A stretch of DNA of 64,000 nt from DASSJM01 sp036280655 (GTDB lineage Bacteria; Actinomycetota; UBA4738; HRBIN12), in the NCBI GenBank assembly GCA_036280655.1, contig DASUQI010000012.1:13447-77446 (forward strand), in the 5' to 3' direction. The notes beneath the pieces were generated by a model, which did no database searches, was not told the origin of the DNA, and saw nothing but the letters and a program-made list of their open reading frames with translations. Shown here piece after piece: positions 26,147 to 34,398 of this stretch; within the stretch, counting starts at the first letter, position 1, and every line of letters starts with the position of its first letter. The translations under genes and the position numbers were made by a program.

Positions 26147-27658
26147 TTAGTCCTCGTTCTTGTCGTTGTTTGCGTGCTCGGGCGGGCCCTCACCCTCGCC
26201 GTTCCCGTCGTCTCCGTTCCCCTCATCGACGACGGTCGGCGCGGGCGTCGGCGACGCAATCTCCACGAGCGCGCCCTCCTCCTGGAACGCCGTCAGGAGC
26301 TCGAGCATGGCCAGGTTGAGGGCGGCGGCCGCGTCGGTCGAGATCTTCCCTTCGTCGACGCCCTTGGCGAGCTCGTCCTCGAGCTCGCCGAGTGCCCTGG
26401 CGAGGCCATCGTCGTCGCCCACGCCGTACGCCTCGAGGATCTTGACGGCCTTGTCGGCGAGCTTGTCCGAGACGCCCTCGTCGATCCCTCCGGACGCCGC
26501 TCCGGATGCGATCTCGTCGATGAGGTCCGTCCACGCGTCCGCGACCGACGGCGGCGTGGACTCGGGCACCTGCTCCGACACGGACCTTCCGGCCTCGCGC
26601 GCGGCCTGCCGGGGACGCAGCTCGTCGTCCGTCGACGCGAGGGCGAACGCCGCGAGCACGAGGAGCGCCACCACGCCGGCGACCGCCAACCACCGCGCCG
26701 GGACCCTTCGGTACCACGGCCTCCTCGCCCGGCGGCGTGAACGCGGGATCGGAGGCATCTCGGCGGTCCGGTCCCCCACCGGGACGACCGGGCGCGTGTC
26801 GGCGTCGCCGCCGACCGGGACCAGGGGCGCCGTGAACATCCCGTCGAGCGGCGCCGCGAACAGCGCCTCCTCGAGATCCTCCGCAGAGCCGAATCGCTTC
26901 CTCGGGTCCTTCGCGAGGCACCGCATCACGATCGTTTCGAGCGCCGGCGGAACCGGCCGGATCGAGGACGGCGGAGGCGGGTCCTCGTTCACGTGCCGAT
27001 ACATCGTCGCGACCGGCGTGTCGGCCCGGAACGGCACCTGCCCGGTCAACATCTCGTACAGCACGCAGCCGAAGGCGTAGACGTCCGAACGAGCGTCCAC
27101 CCGGTTGCCGCTCGCCTGCTCCGGCGACAGGTACGCGGTGCTGCCGAGGACCACGCCGGTGCCGGTGAGCGTGTCGGAGCCGGTGGCGTGGGCGATCCCG
27201 AAGTCCAGGACCTTCACGGCCCCCTCGGGGGTGAGCATCACGTTCCCGGGCTTCACGTCCCGGTGGATCACTCCCCGCTCGTGCGCCGCGGCGAGGGCCC
27301 GCGCGACGTCGACGCCGATCGCGACGGCCTCGTCGGCCGGGAGCGGTCCGTCGCGGCGGATCCGCTCGGCGAGCGTCTCGCCCTCCACGAGCTCGGTGAC
27401 GATGTAGTGGATGCCGTCGTCGGACCCCGTATCGAACACGGCCACGATGTTCGGGTGGCCGAGCCCTGCCGCGGAACGGGCCTCGCGTCGGAACCGCTCG
27501 ACGAAGGCTCGGTCGCGGTCGAAGGGGGGCGCCAGGACCTTGACGGCGACCGGCCGCCGCAGCTGCCGGTCGTGGGCGCGGTAGACCCGGGCCATCCCCC
27601 CCTGGCCGAGCAGTGGGCCGAGTTCGTACCGGCCGTCCAGGACCTGGGTGGTCTGCAC
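26147..27658 (-). CDS. membrane Ser/Thr protein kinase, PknB-like without PASTA domains
   Basis: This 503-aa protein has a complete kinase domain (residues about 10-270): LGQGGMARVYRA (glycine loop), VAVKVL (Lys), HRDVKPGNVML (catalytic loop), VLDFGIAH (DFG), and GSTAYLSPEQASG closing the activation loop. A membrane helix (WLAVAGVVALLVLAAFALA) lies at about residues 320-338. The outer region is acidic, helical and ends in a low-complexity Gly/Glu/Asn tail. No PASTA repeats are present, so it probably senses something other than muropeptides. It forms the distal end of the leftward block with DUF2207. Confidence 0.92.
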   Translation of the reverse strand: MQTTQVLDGRYELGPLLGQGGMARVYRAHDRQLRRPVAVKVLAPPFDRDRAFVERFRREARSAAGLGHPNIVAVFDTGSDDGIHYIVTELVEGETLAERIRRDGPLPADEAVAIGVDVARALAAAHERGVIHRDVKPGNVMLTPEGAVKVLDFGIAHATGSDTLTGTGVVLGSTAYLSPEQASGNRVDARSDVYAFGCVLYEMLTGQVPFRADTPVATMYRHVNEDPPPPSSIRPVPPALETIVMRCLAKDPRKRFGSAEDLEEALFAAPLDGMFTAPLVPVGGDADTRPVVPVGDRTAEMPPIPRSRRRARRPWYRRVPARWLAVAGVVALLVLAAFALASTDDELRPRQAAREAGRSVSEQVPESTPPSVADAWTDLIDEIASGAASGGIDEGVSDKLADKAVKILEAYGVGDDDGLARALGELEDELAKGVDEGKISTDAAAALNLAMLELLTAFQEEGALVEIASPTPAPTVVDEGNGDDGNGEGEGPPEHANNDKNED

Positions 27659-27693
27659 GGGAACGGGTTACCCCGCAGCCAGCGTTCGTACGC

Positions 27694-29598
27694 TCAGCCG
27701 GCTCCCCCGCCGGTGCCGCCGCCGCCTCCGCCGCCGCCTCCGGAGAACCCGCCGCTCGAGAAGCCGCTGGAGGAGCTTGAGGAGCCGAACCCGCCGCTCG
27801 TGGACCCGCTGCCGGCGCTCGCCATCGACGAGAGCACGAGGCCGGGCGCGGCCGCGTGGACGGTCCGGAAGGCGGTGATCCCGGCGAGGCCCGTGGGCGC
27901 CCCACGCATCGGCGAACGCAGGCTCTCGACCGGCACGAGCGCGCGGACCTGCTTCTCCACCTCGTCGGCGACGCCGAGCGCCACGGCCCACTCGAGGTAG
28001 TGCTCCCAGATCACGACCGCGAGCGCCGGCGCGTTCGGCAGATCGGAGAAGTCCCTGAGGTAGCGGCGGAAGGCCTCGAGCCGCGTCACGCGCGTGCGGT
28101 CCTCGAGCCCGAGCCTGGCGGGGATCATCCGGAGCGCGGCGATGAGCGAGAGCGCGGAGACCGGGACGAGCCACCAGCCGATCGCGCCGCCGAGCCCCCA
28201 GATCGCCGTCCAGACGCCGTAGCCGGCCGCGCCGATCGCGATCACGGCCGCGAGCACCGACTCGAGCCGCGCGTCGCCCTTCTGGATCCGCCGGACCATG
28301 CCGCCGGACTTCATGCGGACGCCCATCCACCAGGTCGAGAACGTGGAGGACGAGCCCTTCCTCGCCTTCGGGCGCTTGACCGAGATCTCCTCCAGCGCCC
28401 GCTCGCGGCGACCGAACAGCAGCCACATGAAGTCCTGGTCGGTCTCGGTCGGCAGGTCCATCGCGTCCTTCTGCCGAACGATCCTCACGTCCTCGGGGTC
28501 GGTCACGCGTCCGTCGGCCCGGAGCTCGACCGCGCCGAGCCGCGCGAGCCGGAGCACCTGCGCCCGGTACGCGTTCTGCGGCGAGAGGTGGCCCTCCCAC
28601 GCCGACCACAGGACCGCCGCCTGGACCGGGTCCTCCTCGGGCGGCTCCTCGAGGAGCTTCGGCACGCCGGGGACGCGGTCGCGGTACCGGGCGAGCAGCA
28701 CGAGGCCCGCGAGCGCGAGCGGCACGCCGACGAGCAGGATGACGACCCACCGGCGTTCGGCGTCGTGCCGGGCTCGGAGCGCGTTCGCCTGCTCGGCCCA
28801 GACCGCCTCCTGCTCGAGGATCCGGTCGAGCCCCGGCTCGCCCGTCGACACCGCGGTCGGCACCGCGTCGGTCGGGAACAGGATCGACCCCTCGACGTGG
28901 GACAGCGGTGGCACATCGCGCACCTCGTATCGGATCGTCTGCGGGTCGACGAACGTGACCTCGCCGTTCAGCGGGCCGTGACCGAACGCCCGCACGTCGC
29001 CGCGCTCGAGCGGCGTCTGGCCGAGGTCGAGGATCGCTCCGTCCTCCTCACACTCCTGCTGCCGGATCCCGGGATCGCCGCCCTGCCGTCCCGGGAGGTG
29101 CACGGTGATGTCGGCGTGCTCGGTCGGCTTGTCCCAACCGGTGCCGATGAACTGCCAGTACAGGTGCGCGGTTTCCGAGTACACGTCCACGGCGCACGCC
29201 ACGCGGTAGCGGAACACCCAGGTCCGCGTCTCGTCCTCGGCCTCGTAGCTCCATTGCGACTGGAAGCCCTCCGTCACGATCGAATGGCCGACCGAGTCGG
29301 GCTCGACCGGCACCTCGGTCCCGTCATCGAGGCGCTCGGCGATCGTGAAGTCGCGGACGCGGTCCAGCGGGTCGTCCACGTTGAAGTACGAATAGGTGAA
29401 CGGGCCGTTCTGGAAGTCGAAGGTCCGGGTCTCCTCGAGCCGGATGTCGCCGTTCGGGAGGACGGTCGCGTCGATCGTGACCTCGGGGAAGTGGTAGTCC
29501 TTCTCGACCGCGTGGGTGATGATCGGCGGCAGCCAGATCCCCGCCGTGGTCACGGCGATGAAGCCGACGATCAGGACCCACCCGAAGACGCGCTTCAT
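27694..29598 (-). CDS. DUF2207 membrane protein with Gly/Ser-rich tail
   Basis: This 634-aa protein has an N-terminal membrane segment, a beta-rich outer domain (VTIDATVLPNGDIRLEETRTFDFQNGPFTYSYF), a helix pair around residue 280 (VVILLVGVPLALAGLVLLA), a cytoplasmic part and further helices at about residues 455-490. It ends in an extended Gly/Ser stretch that includes a run of nine glycines. This architecture matches DUF2207, a family of bacterial membrane proteins without a known biochemical role. ATG 29598 gives MKRVFGWVLIVG. Its neighbour is the Ser/Thr kinase, and the Ser-rich tail is a conceivable substrate. Confidence 0.85.
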   Translation of the reverse strand: MKRVFGWVLIVGFIAVTTAGIWLPPIITHAVEKDYHFPEVTIDATVLPNGDIRLEETRTFDFQNGPFTYSYFNVDDPLDRVRDFTIAERLDDGTEVPVEPDSVGHSIVTEGFQSQWSYEAEDETRTWVFRYRVACAVDVYSETAHLYWQFIGTGWDKPTEHADITVHLPGRQGGDPGIRQQECEEDGAILDLGQTPLERGDVRAFGHGPLNGEVTFVDPQTIRYEVRDVPPLSHVEGSILFPTDAVPTAVSTGEPGLDRILEQEAVWAEQANALRARHDAERRWVVILLVGVPLALAGLVLLARYRDRVPGVPKLLEEPPEEDPVQAAVLWSAWEGHLSPQNAYRAQVLRLARLGAVELRADGRVTDPEDVRIVRQKDAMDLPTETDQDFMWLLFGRRERALEEISVKRPKARKGSSSTFSTWWMGVRMKSGGMVRRIQKGDARLESVLAAVIAIGAAGYGVWTAIWGLGGAIGWWLVPVSALSLIAALRMIPARLGLEDRTRVTRLEAFRRYLRDFSDLPNAPALAVVIWEHYLEWAVALGVADEVEKQVRALVPVESLRSPMRGAPTGLAGITAFRTVHAAAPGLVLSSMASAGSGSTSGGFGSSSSSSGFSSGGFSGGGGGGGGGTGGGAG

Positions 29599-29643
29599 CC
29601 GCGCCGCACGCCCCTGGACACGGGCGGAGAGTCTACGCGGCCG

Positions 29644-31161
29644 TCATCGCCTCGCGAGGACCTCGCGCGAGAGTCGGCGGAGCGCCTCGAGCATGCGGTC
29701 GACGTCCGGCTCGGTCGAGAGGTAGTTCACGATGCCGGCGCGCAGGTACGTGCGGCCCCGCAGCTTCGTCGTGGAGACCCACGCCTCGCCGCTCGCCTCG
29801 AGCGCGAGCTGCAGCGCGTCCTGGTACGCGTCGAGCTCGTCGCCCTCGAGCCCCTCCGGGAGGTGCCGGAAGCAGACGACGGAGAGCTCCGGCTCCTCGG
29901 GGGCCGCCTCGAAGTCGGGACCCTCTCGACAGAGCTCGGCGAGGTACTTCGCGAGGTCGATGTTGTGCTCGATCAGTCGGGCGAACCCCCCGGACCCGAG
30001 GTGCTTCCAGGACAGCCAGAGCTTCAGCCCGCGGAACCGCCGCGTGCCCTCCATCGTGTACTCGAACCAGTTGAGGGGCGCGTCGGCCGGATTCGGGTGC
30101 CGGTAGTACTCGGGCATCCGGTGGAACGTCCGCTGCAGGTCCTCGCGCCGCTTCACGACGAGCGCGCCGATGTCGTAGGCCTGGAAGAACCACTTGTGCG
30201 GGTCGATCGTGACGCTGTCGGCGCGTTCGAGCGCGGGGACGCGCGGCGCCATGCGGGGCGAGAACCGCGCGGCGCCGCCGTACGCGGCGTCGACGTGGAG
30301 CCAGAGGTCCTCGCGTTCGGCGAGGTCGGCGAGCTCCTCGGTGAGGTCGATGCTTCCGGTGTTCGTCGAGCCCACCACGGGGGCGATCGCGAACGGCACG
30401 AGGCCCGCCGCCCGGTCCTCGGCGATCGCCTCGGCGACCGGCTCCGCGTGCAGCCGGAACCGGTCATCCGAGGGCACGATGCGGAGCGTCTCCGGCGGGA
30501 ACCCGAGGACGTCGAGCGCCCGCGCGATCGAGAAGTGTGCCTGGTCGCTCGCGTACACGCGCGCACCCGCCAGCCCGGCGGCGCGCGGCGGCTCGCCGAG
30601 TCCGAGGAGCCGCGCCAGGTGGATGTCCCGCGCGACGGTCAGCCCCATGATGTTGGCCATCACGCCGCCCGACGTCAGCGCCGCCCACGATCCGTCGCCG
30701 AACCCGATCAGGGTGCGCAGCCAGGTCGTGACCTCCTCCTCCACCAGCGCCCCGATCGGCCCGGCGGCCCACACGTCGACGCCCTGGTTCACCCACTGTG
30801 CGAGCAGCTCGCCGGCGACCGACATCGGCAGCGGCGGCGGCGTGAAGTAGCTGTACGAGCCGGGATGCTGGCTGTTGAAGACGTACGGCGCGACGCGCTC
30901 GCGGAACTCGGCGATCACCTCGTCGGAACGCGCCGCCTCCTCGGGGGCGGGCGCCGGCTCGCGCGACGGGCCGTAGAAGGCCGTCCGCAGCTCGCCGTAC
31001 GGCACCTGTCGAATCGGCCGGCTCGCCGCGTCCTCGTAGAGGTACCGGAGCGCCTCGTCCCACAGCGCCTTGCCGAACCGCTCGAGCGCCGGCCTCGACA
31101 CGGACCCGTCGCGGATGTCGACCAGCTCGGGCTCGGGAAGCGACGAGAACGGGTCGGACAT
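29644..31161 (-). CDS. group II PLP-dependent decarboxylase, aromatic-L-amino-acid type (copy 1)
   Basis: This 505-aa fold-type I PLP enzyme has the aldimine Lys in TIDPHKWFF, the Asp that contacts the pyridine N in LWLHVDAAYGG, and SGGVMANIMGLTVARD and VGSTNTGSIDLTEEL as the other cofactor and substrate segments. It belongs with DOPA/tyrosine/tryptophan decarboxylases and related glutamate decarboxylases. Substrate identity cannot be inferred safely. A second, more distant group II decarboxylase lies at 34.4-35.8 kb. An EamA transporter starts just upstream. Confidence 0.9.
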   Translation of the reverse strand: MSDPFSSLPEPELVDIRDGSVSRPALERFGKALWDEALRYLYEDAASRPIRQVPYGELRTAFYGPSREPAPAPEEAARSDEVIAEFRERVAPYVFNSQHPGSYSYFTPPPLPMSVAGELLAQWVNQGVDVWAAGPIGALVEEEVTTWLRTLIGFGDGSWAALTSGGVMANIMGLTVARDIHLARLLGLGEPPRAAGLAGARVYASDQAHFSIARALDVLGFPPETLRIVPSDDRFRLHAEPVAEAIAEDRAAGLVPFAIAPVVGSTNTGSIDLTEELADLAEREDLWLHVDAAYGGAARFSPRMAPRVPALERADSVTIDPHKWFFQAYDIGALVVKRREDLQRTFHRMPEYYRHPNPADAPLNWFEYTMEGTRRFRGLKLWLSWKHLGSGGFARLIEHNIDLAKYLAELCREGPDFEAAPEEPELSVVCFRHLPEGLEGDELDAYQDALQLALEASGEAWVSTTKLRGRTYLRAGIVNYLSTEPDVDRMLEALRRLSREVLARR

Positions 31162-31186
31162 CGCGGGCGAGGCTAGCAGAGCGCCT

Positions 31187-32038
31187 TCACACGGCCTGCA
31201 CGCCGGTGAGCACCGCGACGCCGATCGCCGTCACGGCGACGCCCGCGACCTGGACGCGCGCCAGCCGCTCCCGGAACAGGAAGTACGCCGCCACCGCGGC
31301 GAAGGCCGCGAACTGCGACCCGAGGATCGCCGCGATCGCGATCCCGTGGCGCGCGCCGATCGTGTACGCGACGAGCCCGGCGACCTCGAGGAAGCCGGAC
31401 GCGACGACGTACGGGAGGGCCTCCCGCGTCATCCGCAGCCGCCCGATCAGCGCGAGGGGGAGCGTGACGAGTAGGACCGCGAGCGTTCGCGACGGGAAGA
31501 CGATCCAGCTGATCGGCAGGTCCTCGGCCAGCCGGCCCATCGCGAACAGCCCGAGGCCGAAGAACCCCGCGGCGAGGAGCGCGAACGTCACGGCGAGCCC
31601 CTCCCGCCGGCCGTCCACCACCTCGCTCGAGCGCGCCACGCTCGAGAGCACCACGCCGAGCACGACGACCGCGAGCGCGAGGCGGGCGCCCGGCCCGATC
31701 TGCTCGCCGGCGGCCACGGCGATCACCGCGGCGGCCGCGCCCTGGGTCGAGGTGATCGGCGCGACGACGCCGACCTTGCCGAACCGCAGCGAGCTGTACG
31801 CGCAGAGCAGCCCGGAGGTGTTCCCGACCGCCGTCAGCAGCAGCAGGACGACGTGCTCGCCGCCGAACCCCTCGGGGACGCCCTCGGTCAGCGCGAACGG
31901 CGCCGAGATCACCGAGCCGATCAGCAGCACCCACGCGAGGATCGAGATCGGCGGGATCATGCGGCTCGAACGGCTCGTGCAGAGCGTCGACGCCGCCCAC
32001 ATCGCCGCGGCGACCAGTCCCCCGATGATCGCGATCAC
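31187..32038 (-). CDS. EamA/DMT-family transporter
   Basis: This 283-aa protein has about ten hydrophobic helices in two EamA repeats. The first is WAASTLCTSRSSRMIPPISILAWVLLIG to GVVLSSVARSS, and the second runs from GLAVTFALLAAGFFGLGLFAMG to the C terminus. The short loop LRFGKVGVVAPITSTQGAAAAVIAVAAGEQI is typical of the family. It probably moves a small metabolite or amine across the membrane. It could export the product of the adjacent PLP decarboxylase, which is inference from position. Confidence 0.88.
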   Translation of the reverse strand: MIAIIGGLVAAAMWAASTLCTSRSSRMIPPISILAWVLLIGSVISAPFALTEGVPEGFGGEHVVLLLLTAVGNTSGLLCAYSSLRFGKVGVVAPITSTQGAAAAVIAVAAGEQIGPGARLALAVVVLGVVLSSVARSSEVVDGRREGLAVTFALLAAGFFGLGLFAMGRLAEDLPISWIVFPSRTLAVLLVTLPLALIGRLRMTREALPYVVASGFLEVAGLVAYTIGARHGIAIAAILGSQFAAFAAVAAYFLFRERLARVQVAGVAVTAIGVAVLTGVQAV

Positions 32039-32054
32039 GCGGTGGAGTCTGGCA

Positions 32055-32582
32055 TCAGCCGGTCGCGCGACGCCGCGCGTGGTGGCGGGCGACGCGGATC
32101 CGGTTGCCGCACGCGACCGAGCACCAGCGGCGATCGGACCGGGTCGCGACGAAGACGTTCCCGCAGGAGCCGCAGCGGCGGAGCCGATCGCGGTCGGGTC
32201 CGCCGACGAGCTCGATCGTCGACCAGGCGATCCGTGCGAGCGTCCGCGCGGTCGCGTTCGCCGACGCCGGCTCCTCCCGCGCGTGGGGCGGGTCGAGGAC
32301 GAGGGTCCGCGGGACCCGGGCGCTGACCTCGTTCAGCAGTTCGACCGCGTCGACGGGCGGCGCCGTCCCGTTCACCGACGCGTCGTGGACGCTGCGGGCG
32401 GCCGCCCGCAGCGCTCGGAACTCGGGCAGTCGGAGCGCGACCTCCTGGATCTCGCCCCGGTCGAGCCCGGCCGACGCCTCGAGCCATCGGGCCAGGTCCT
32501 GGCCGGACTCCAGGGGCCCGTTGATCAGCGATAGGACGAGATCGCCCGAGGTAACGGGCTGATCAGATGACTCCGTTTCCAT
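32055..32582 (-). CDS. CGNR zinc-finger protein (ABATE domain)
   Basis: This 175-aa protein has an N-terminal helical ABATE domain (DLVLSLINGPLESGQDLARWLE). Its C-terminal zinc finger is RCGSCGNVFVATRSDRRWCSVACGNRIRVARHHARRR, in which CSVACGNR gives the family its name. The family is common in actinobacteria and is thought to bind DNA as a regulator. It sits 16 nt upstream of the EamA gene and may control it. Confidence 0.93.
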   Translation of the reverse strand: METESSDQPVTSGDLVLSLINGPLESGQDLARWLEASAGLDRGEIQEVALRLPEFRALRAAARSVHDASVNGTAPPVDAVELLNEVSARVPRTLVLDPPHAREEPASANATARTLARIAWSTIELVGGPDRDRLRRCGSCGNVFVATRSDRRWCSVACGNRIRVARHHARRRATG

Positions 32583-32633
32583 CGGGCACGATGATAATGG
32601 ATTCTGAGACCTAAATCCATCACATCGGGGCCG

Positions 32634-33467
32634 CTAACGGATCAGCCGGGAGAGCCGCCGGTCCGCCAGGACCTTGTCGCCGGTCTGGCAGGTCGGGCAG
32701 TACGTCACCTCGTGCGACTCGTAGGAGACTCGCCGGAGGTCGCCCCCACAGCGCGGGCACGGCTCCCCGTAGCGCCTGTGGACCGTGAAGTGGTCGCCGA
32801 TCTTCGTCGGGAGCCCGCCGGTCCGGCGACGCTCCTGCTCCAGCGCCTCGTCCAGGACCTCGCGCACCGCCTCGAGGAGCGCCCGGCGCTGCGGCTCGTC
32901 GAGCGATCCCAGCGAGGCGTACGGCGACAGCATCGCGCGGTGCAGGACGTCGTCGGAGTAGCCGCGGCCGATGCCGGCGACCGTCCGCTGGTCCCGCAGG
33001 ATCGTGTGGACGCGCCGGCCGTCGTCGCCCGAGAGTACGAGCTCTTCGAACTCCTTCGAATCGGGCTCCGGCCCGAGCTTCCCGAGCGGCCCGTCGTCCC
33101 CCTCCGCGAGCACCCACCACCCCGCCTTCCGCTCGCGGCCGAACTCCTTCGCGAGCACCGTCGTGCGGTTGTCGAACCGGAGACGAACCACCGCGCCGCG
33201 GGGCTTCGTCTTCTTCGGCGGCTGCTCGACGTCCATCCGTCCGCCCTGCGAGAGGTGGACGAGGATCCTCGGCCCGCCGAGCTCGAACAGGAGGTATTTC
33301 CCGCGCCGGCCGACCCGGTCGAGCGTCTCTCCAACGAGCTCGGACGCGCGTGGCGTCACGGTCTTCAGCGACGAGAACTGCAGCACGTCGGCGCCCTCGA
33401 ACGCGGACCCGCCGACCGCCTCGGTCAGCCGTTCGGCGAGGGCGTGGATCTCGGGCAGCTCCGGCAT
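32634..33467 (-). CDS. Fpg/Nei-family DNA glycosylase, divergent
   Basis: This 277-aa protein begins MPELPEIHALAERL; the start at 33467 is chosen because Pro2 and Glu3 are the catalytic residues. The conserved Lys is in GRRGKYLLFEL. In the helix-two-turn-helix region, GIGRGYSDDVLHRAMLSP replaces the usual GxGNxYADE, so the phosphate-binding Asn is absent. The zinc finger is CPRC-x16-CPTC, but the usual Arg five residues before its third Cys is His (SHEVTYCPTCQ), and about 16 residues follow the finger. Base-excision repair of oxidised DNA is the family role. The substitutions suggest altered substrate choice. Confidence 0.9.
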   Translation of the reverse strand: MPELPEIHALAERLTEAVGGSAFEGADVLQFSSLKTVTPRASELVGETLDRVGRRGKYLLFELGGPRILVHLSQGGRMDVEQPPKKTKPRGAVVRLRFDNRTTVLAKEFGRERKAGWWVLAEGDDGPLGKLGPEPDSKEFEELVLSGDDGRRVHTILRDQRTVAGIGRGYSDDVLHRAMLSPYASLGSLDEPQRRALLEAVREVLDEALEQERRRTGGLPTKIGDHFTVHRRYGEPCPRCGGDLRRVSYESHEVTYCPTCQTGDKVLADRRLSRLIR

Positions 33468-33492
33468 CGGGGGCATGCTAGCCGCGCACGCC

Positions 33493-33520
33493 GGAGCCAC
33501 CCGACGCTGCGGGTGGCTCC
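33493..33520 (-). terminator. hairpin between DUF378 and glycosylase genes
   Basis: A perfect 10-bp stem GGAGCCACCC / GGGTGGCTCC with an 8-nt loop lies 18 nt after the DUF378 stop in the leftward direction. There is no T-tract, so it is called from stem strength and position. Confidence 0.5.
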
Positions 33521-33537
33521 GGGCCTTGGACTCAGAC

Positions 33538-33771
33538 TCAGGCGGTGACCAGGTGTGAGCTCCACCTGCGGCGCATCGCGCTCGCCTGCAGACCCACGTA
33601 GATCCCGGACAGCCCCACGAGGCCGTACACGGCCCGCGTGAACGCGTTCGTCTCGCCGAACTCCAGTCCCGCGATCGCCGCAACCAGGTCGAACTCGGCC
33701 ACGGCCACGAGGCCCCAGTTCAAGGCGCCGACGATCACCAGCACGAGCGCCAGGGCATCGAGCTTCTTCAT
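33538..33771 (-). CDS. DUF378 small membrane protein
   Basis: This 77-aa protein starts at ATG 33771 (MKKLDALALVLVIVGALNWGLVAV), with GAAGGGA upstream; a longer frame upstream is less likely. It has two hydrophobic helices and a short basic C terminus (MRRRWSSHLVTA). LNWGLVAVAEFDLVAAIAG and AVYGLVGLSGIYVG are the two conserved DUF378 segments. The function is unknown. Confidence 0.85.
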   Translation of the reverse strand: MKKLDALALVLVIVGALNWGLVAVAEFDLVAAIAGLEFGETNAFTRAVYGLVGLSGIYVGLQASAMRRRWSSHLVTA

Positions 33772-33883
33772 GATGCAGACCGTCCCTTCCGGGTTCCGGG
33801 CGAACCCACCCACCGGAGTGTCCTCGAGCGCGCCGAACCTAGGCAAGGTCTCTGACGAGAGTGCATAGGTTCGTGCCGGACCG

Positions 33884-34398
33884 TCAGGCCTCGAGCGCGT
33901 GGAGCTCGACCGTGCGGCCGTGGAACCCGACGTCGCGCTCGTATGCCATCCCGAGCTTGCGGGCCACGCCCTTCGACGCCGCGTTGCCGTGGTCGATGAG
34001 CGCGATGAGCCGAGACAGTCCGAGCTCGCCGAGCGCGCGATCGCGCATCGCGGTGGCGGCCTCGGTCGCGTAGCCCTTCCCCCAGTGCGCGCGTCCGAAC
34101 AGGTACGCGACCTCGTGCTCGGTCCGGCCCTCGATGCCGCGCACCGCGAGCCCGCACCGGCCGATCACCTCGCCGCCGTCGGCGAGGAGCACCGACCGCA
34201 TGTCCCAGCCCTCGAACGCGTTGCGCGCGAGGGACGCCTCGATCCACTCGGCGGACTCGTCCCGCGTGGCCACAGTTCCGTCGCCGATGAACCGTGCGAC
34301 CTCGGGGTCCGTGAACATCTCGGCGAACGCGTCGAGGTCCTCGCGAGCGATCGGGCCAGGACGAGCCGCTCGGTGCGGATCTCCTCGACGTCGGTCAC
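33884..34398 (-). pseudogene. GNAT acetyltransferase with 1-nt frameshift near 34353
   Basis: The intact part (from ATG 34318) encodes FTDPEVARFIGDGTVATRDESAEW to the Ala terminus, including the acetyl-CoA loop FGRAHWGKGYATEAATA. The usual GNAT N-terminus (VTDVEEIRTERLVLA) lies in another frame beginning at GTG 34398, which overlaps the upstream stop (GTGA). The two frames join within GGG at 34353-34355. Adding one base there restores LVLAPIAREDLDAFAEMFTDPE, a normal family pattern. The gene is therefore either recently frameshifted or carries a single-base sequence error in a short homopolymer. If initiation occurs at 34318, the product lacks its first strand and helix. Confidence 0.8.

Noticed and set aside
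27694..27800. GC-rich triplet repeat (GCC/CCG) that could be a structural repeat element
   Set aside because: It encodes the poly-Gly tail of the DUF2207 protein.
27856..31176. Very long plus-strand open frame opposite the DUF2207 and decarboxylase genes
   Set aside because: It is the antisense shadow of two well-supported genes and is rich in Arg, Glu and Asp with no domain pattern.
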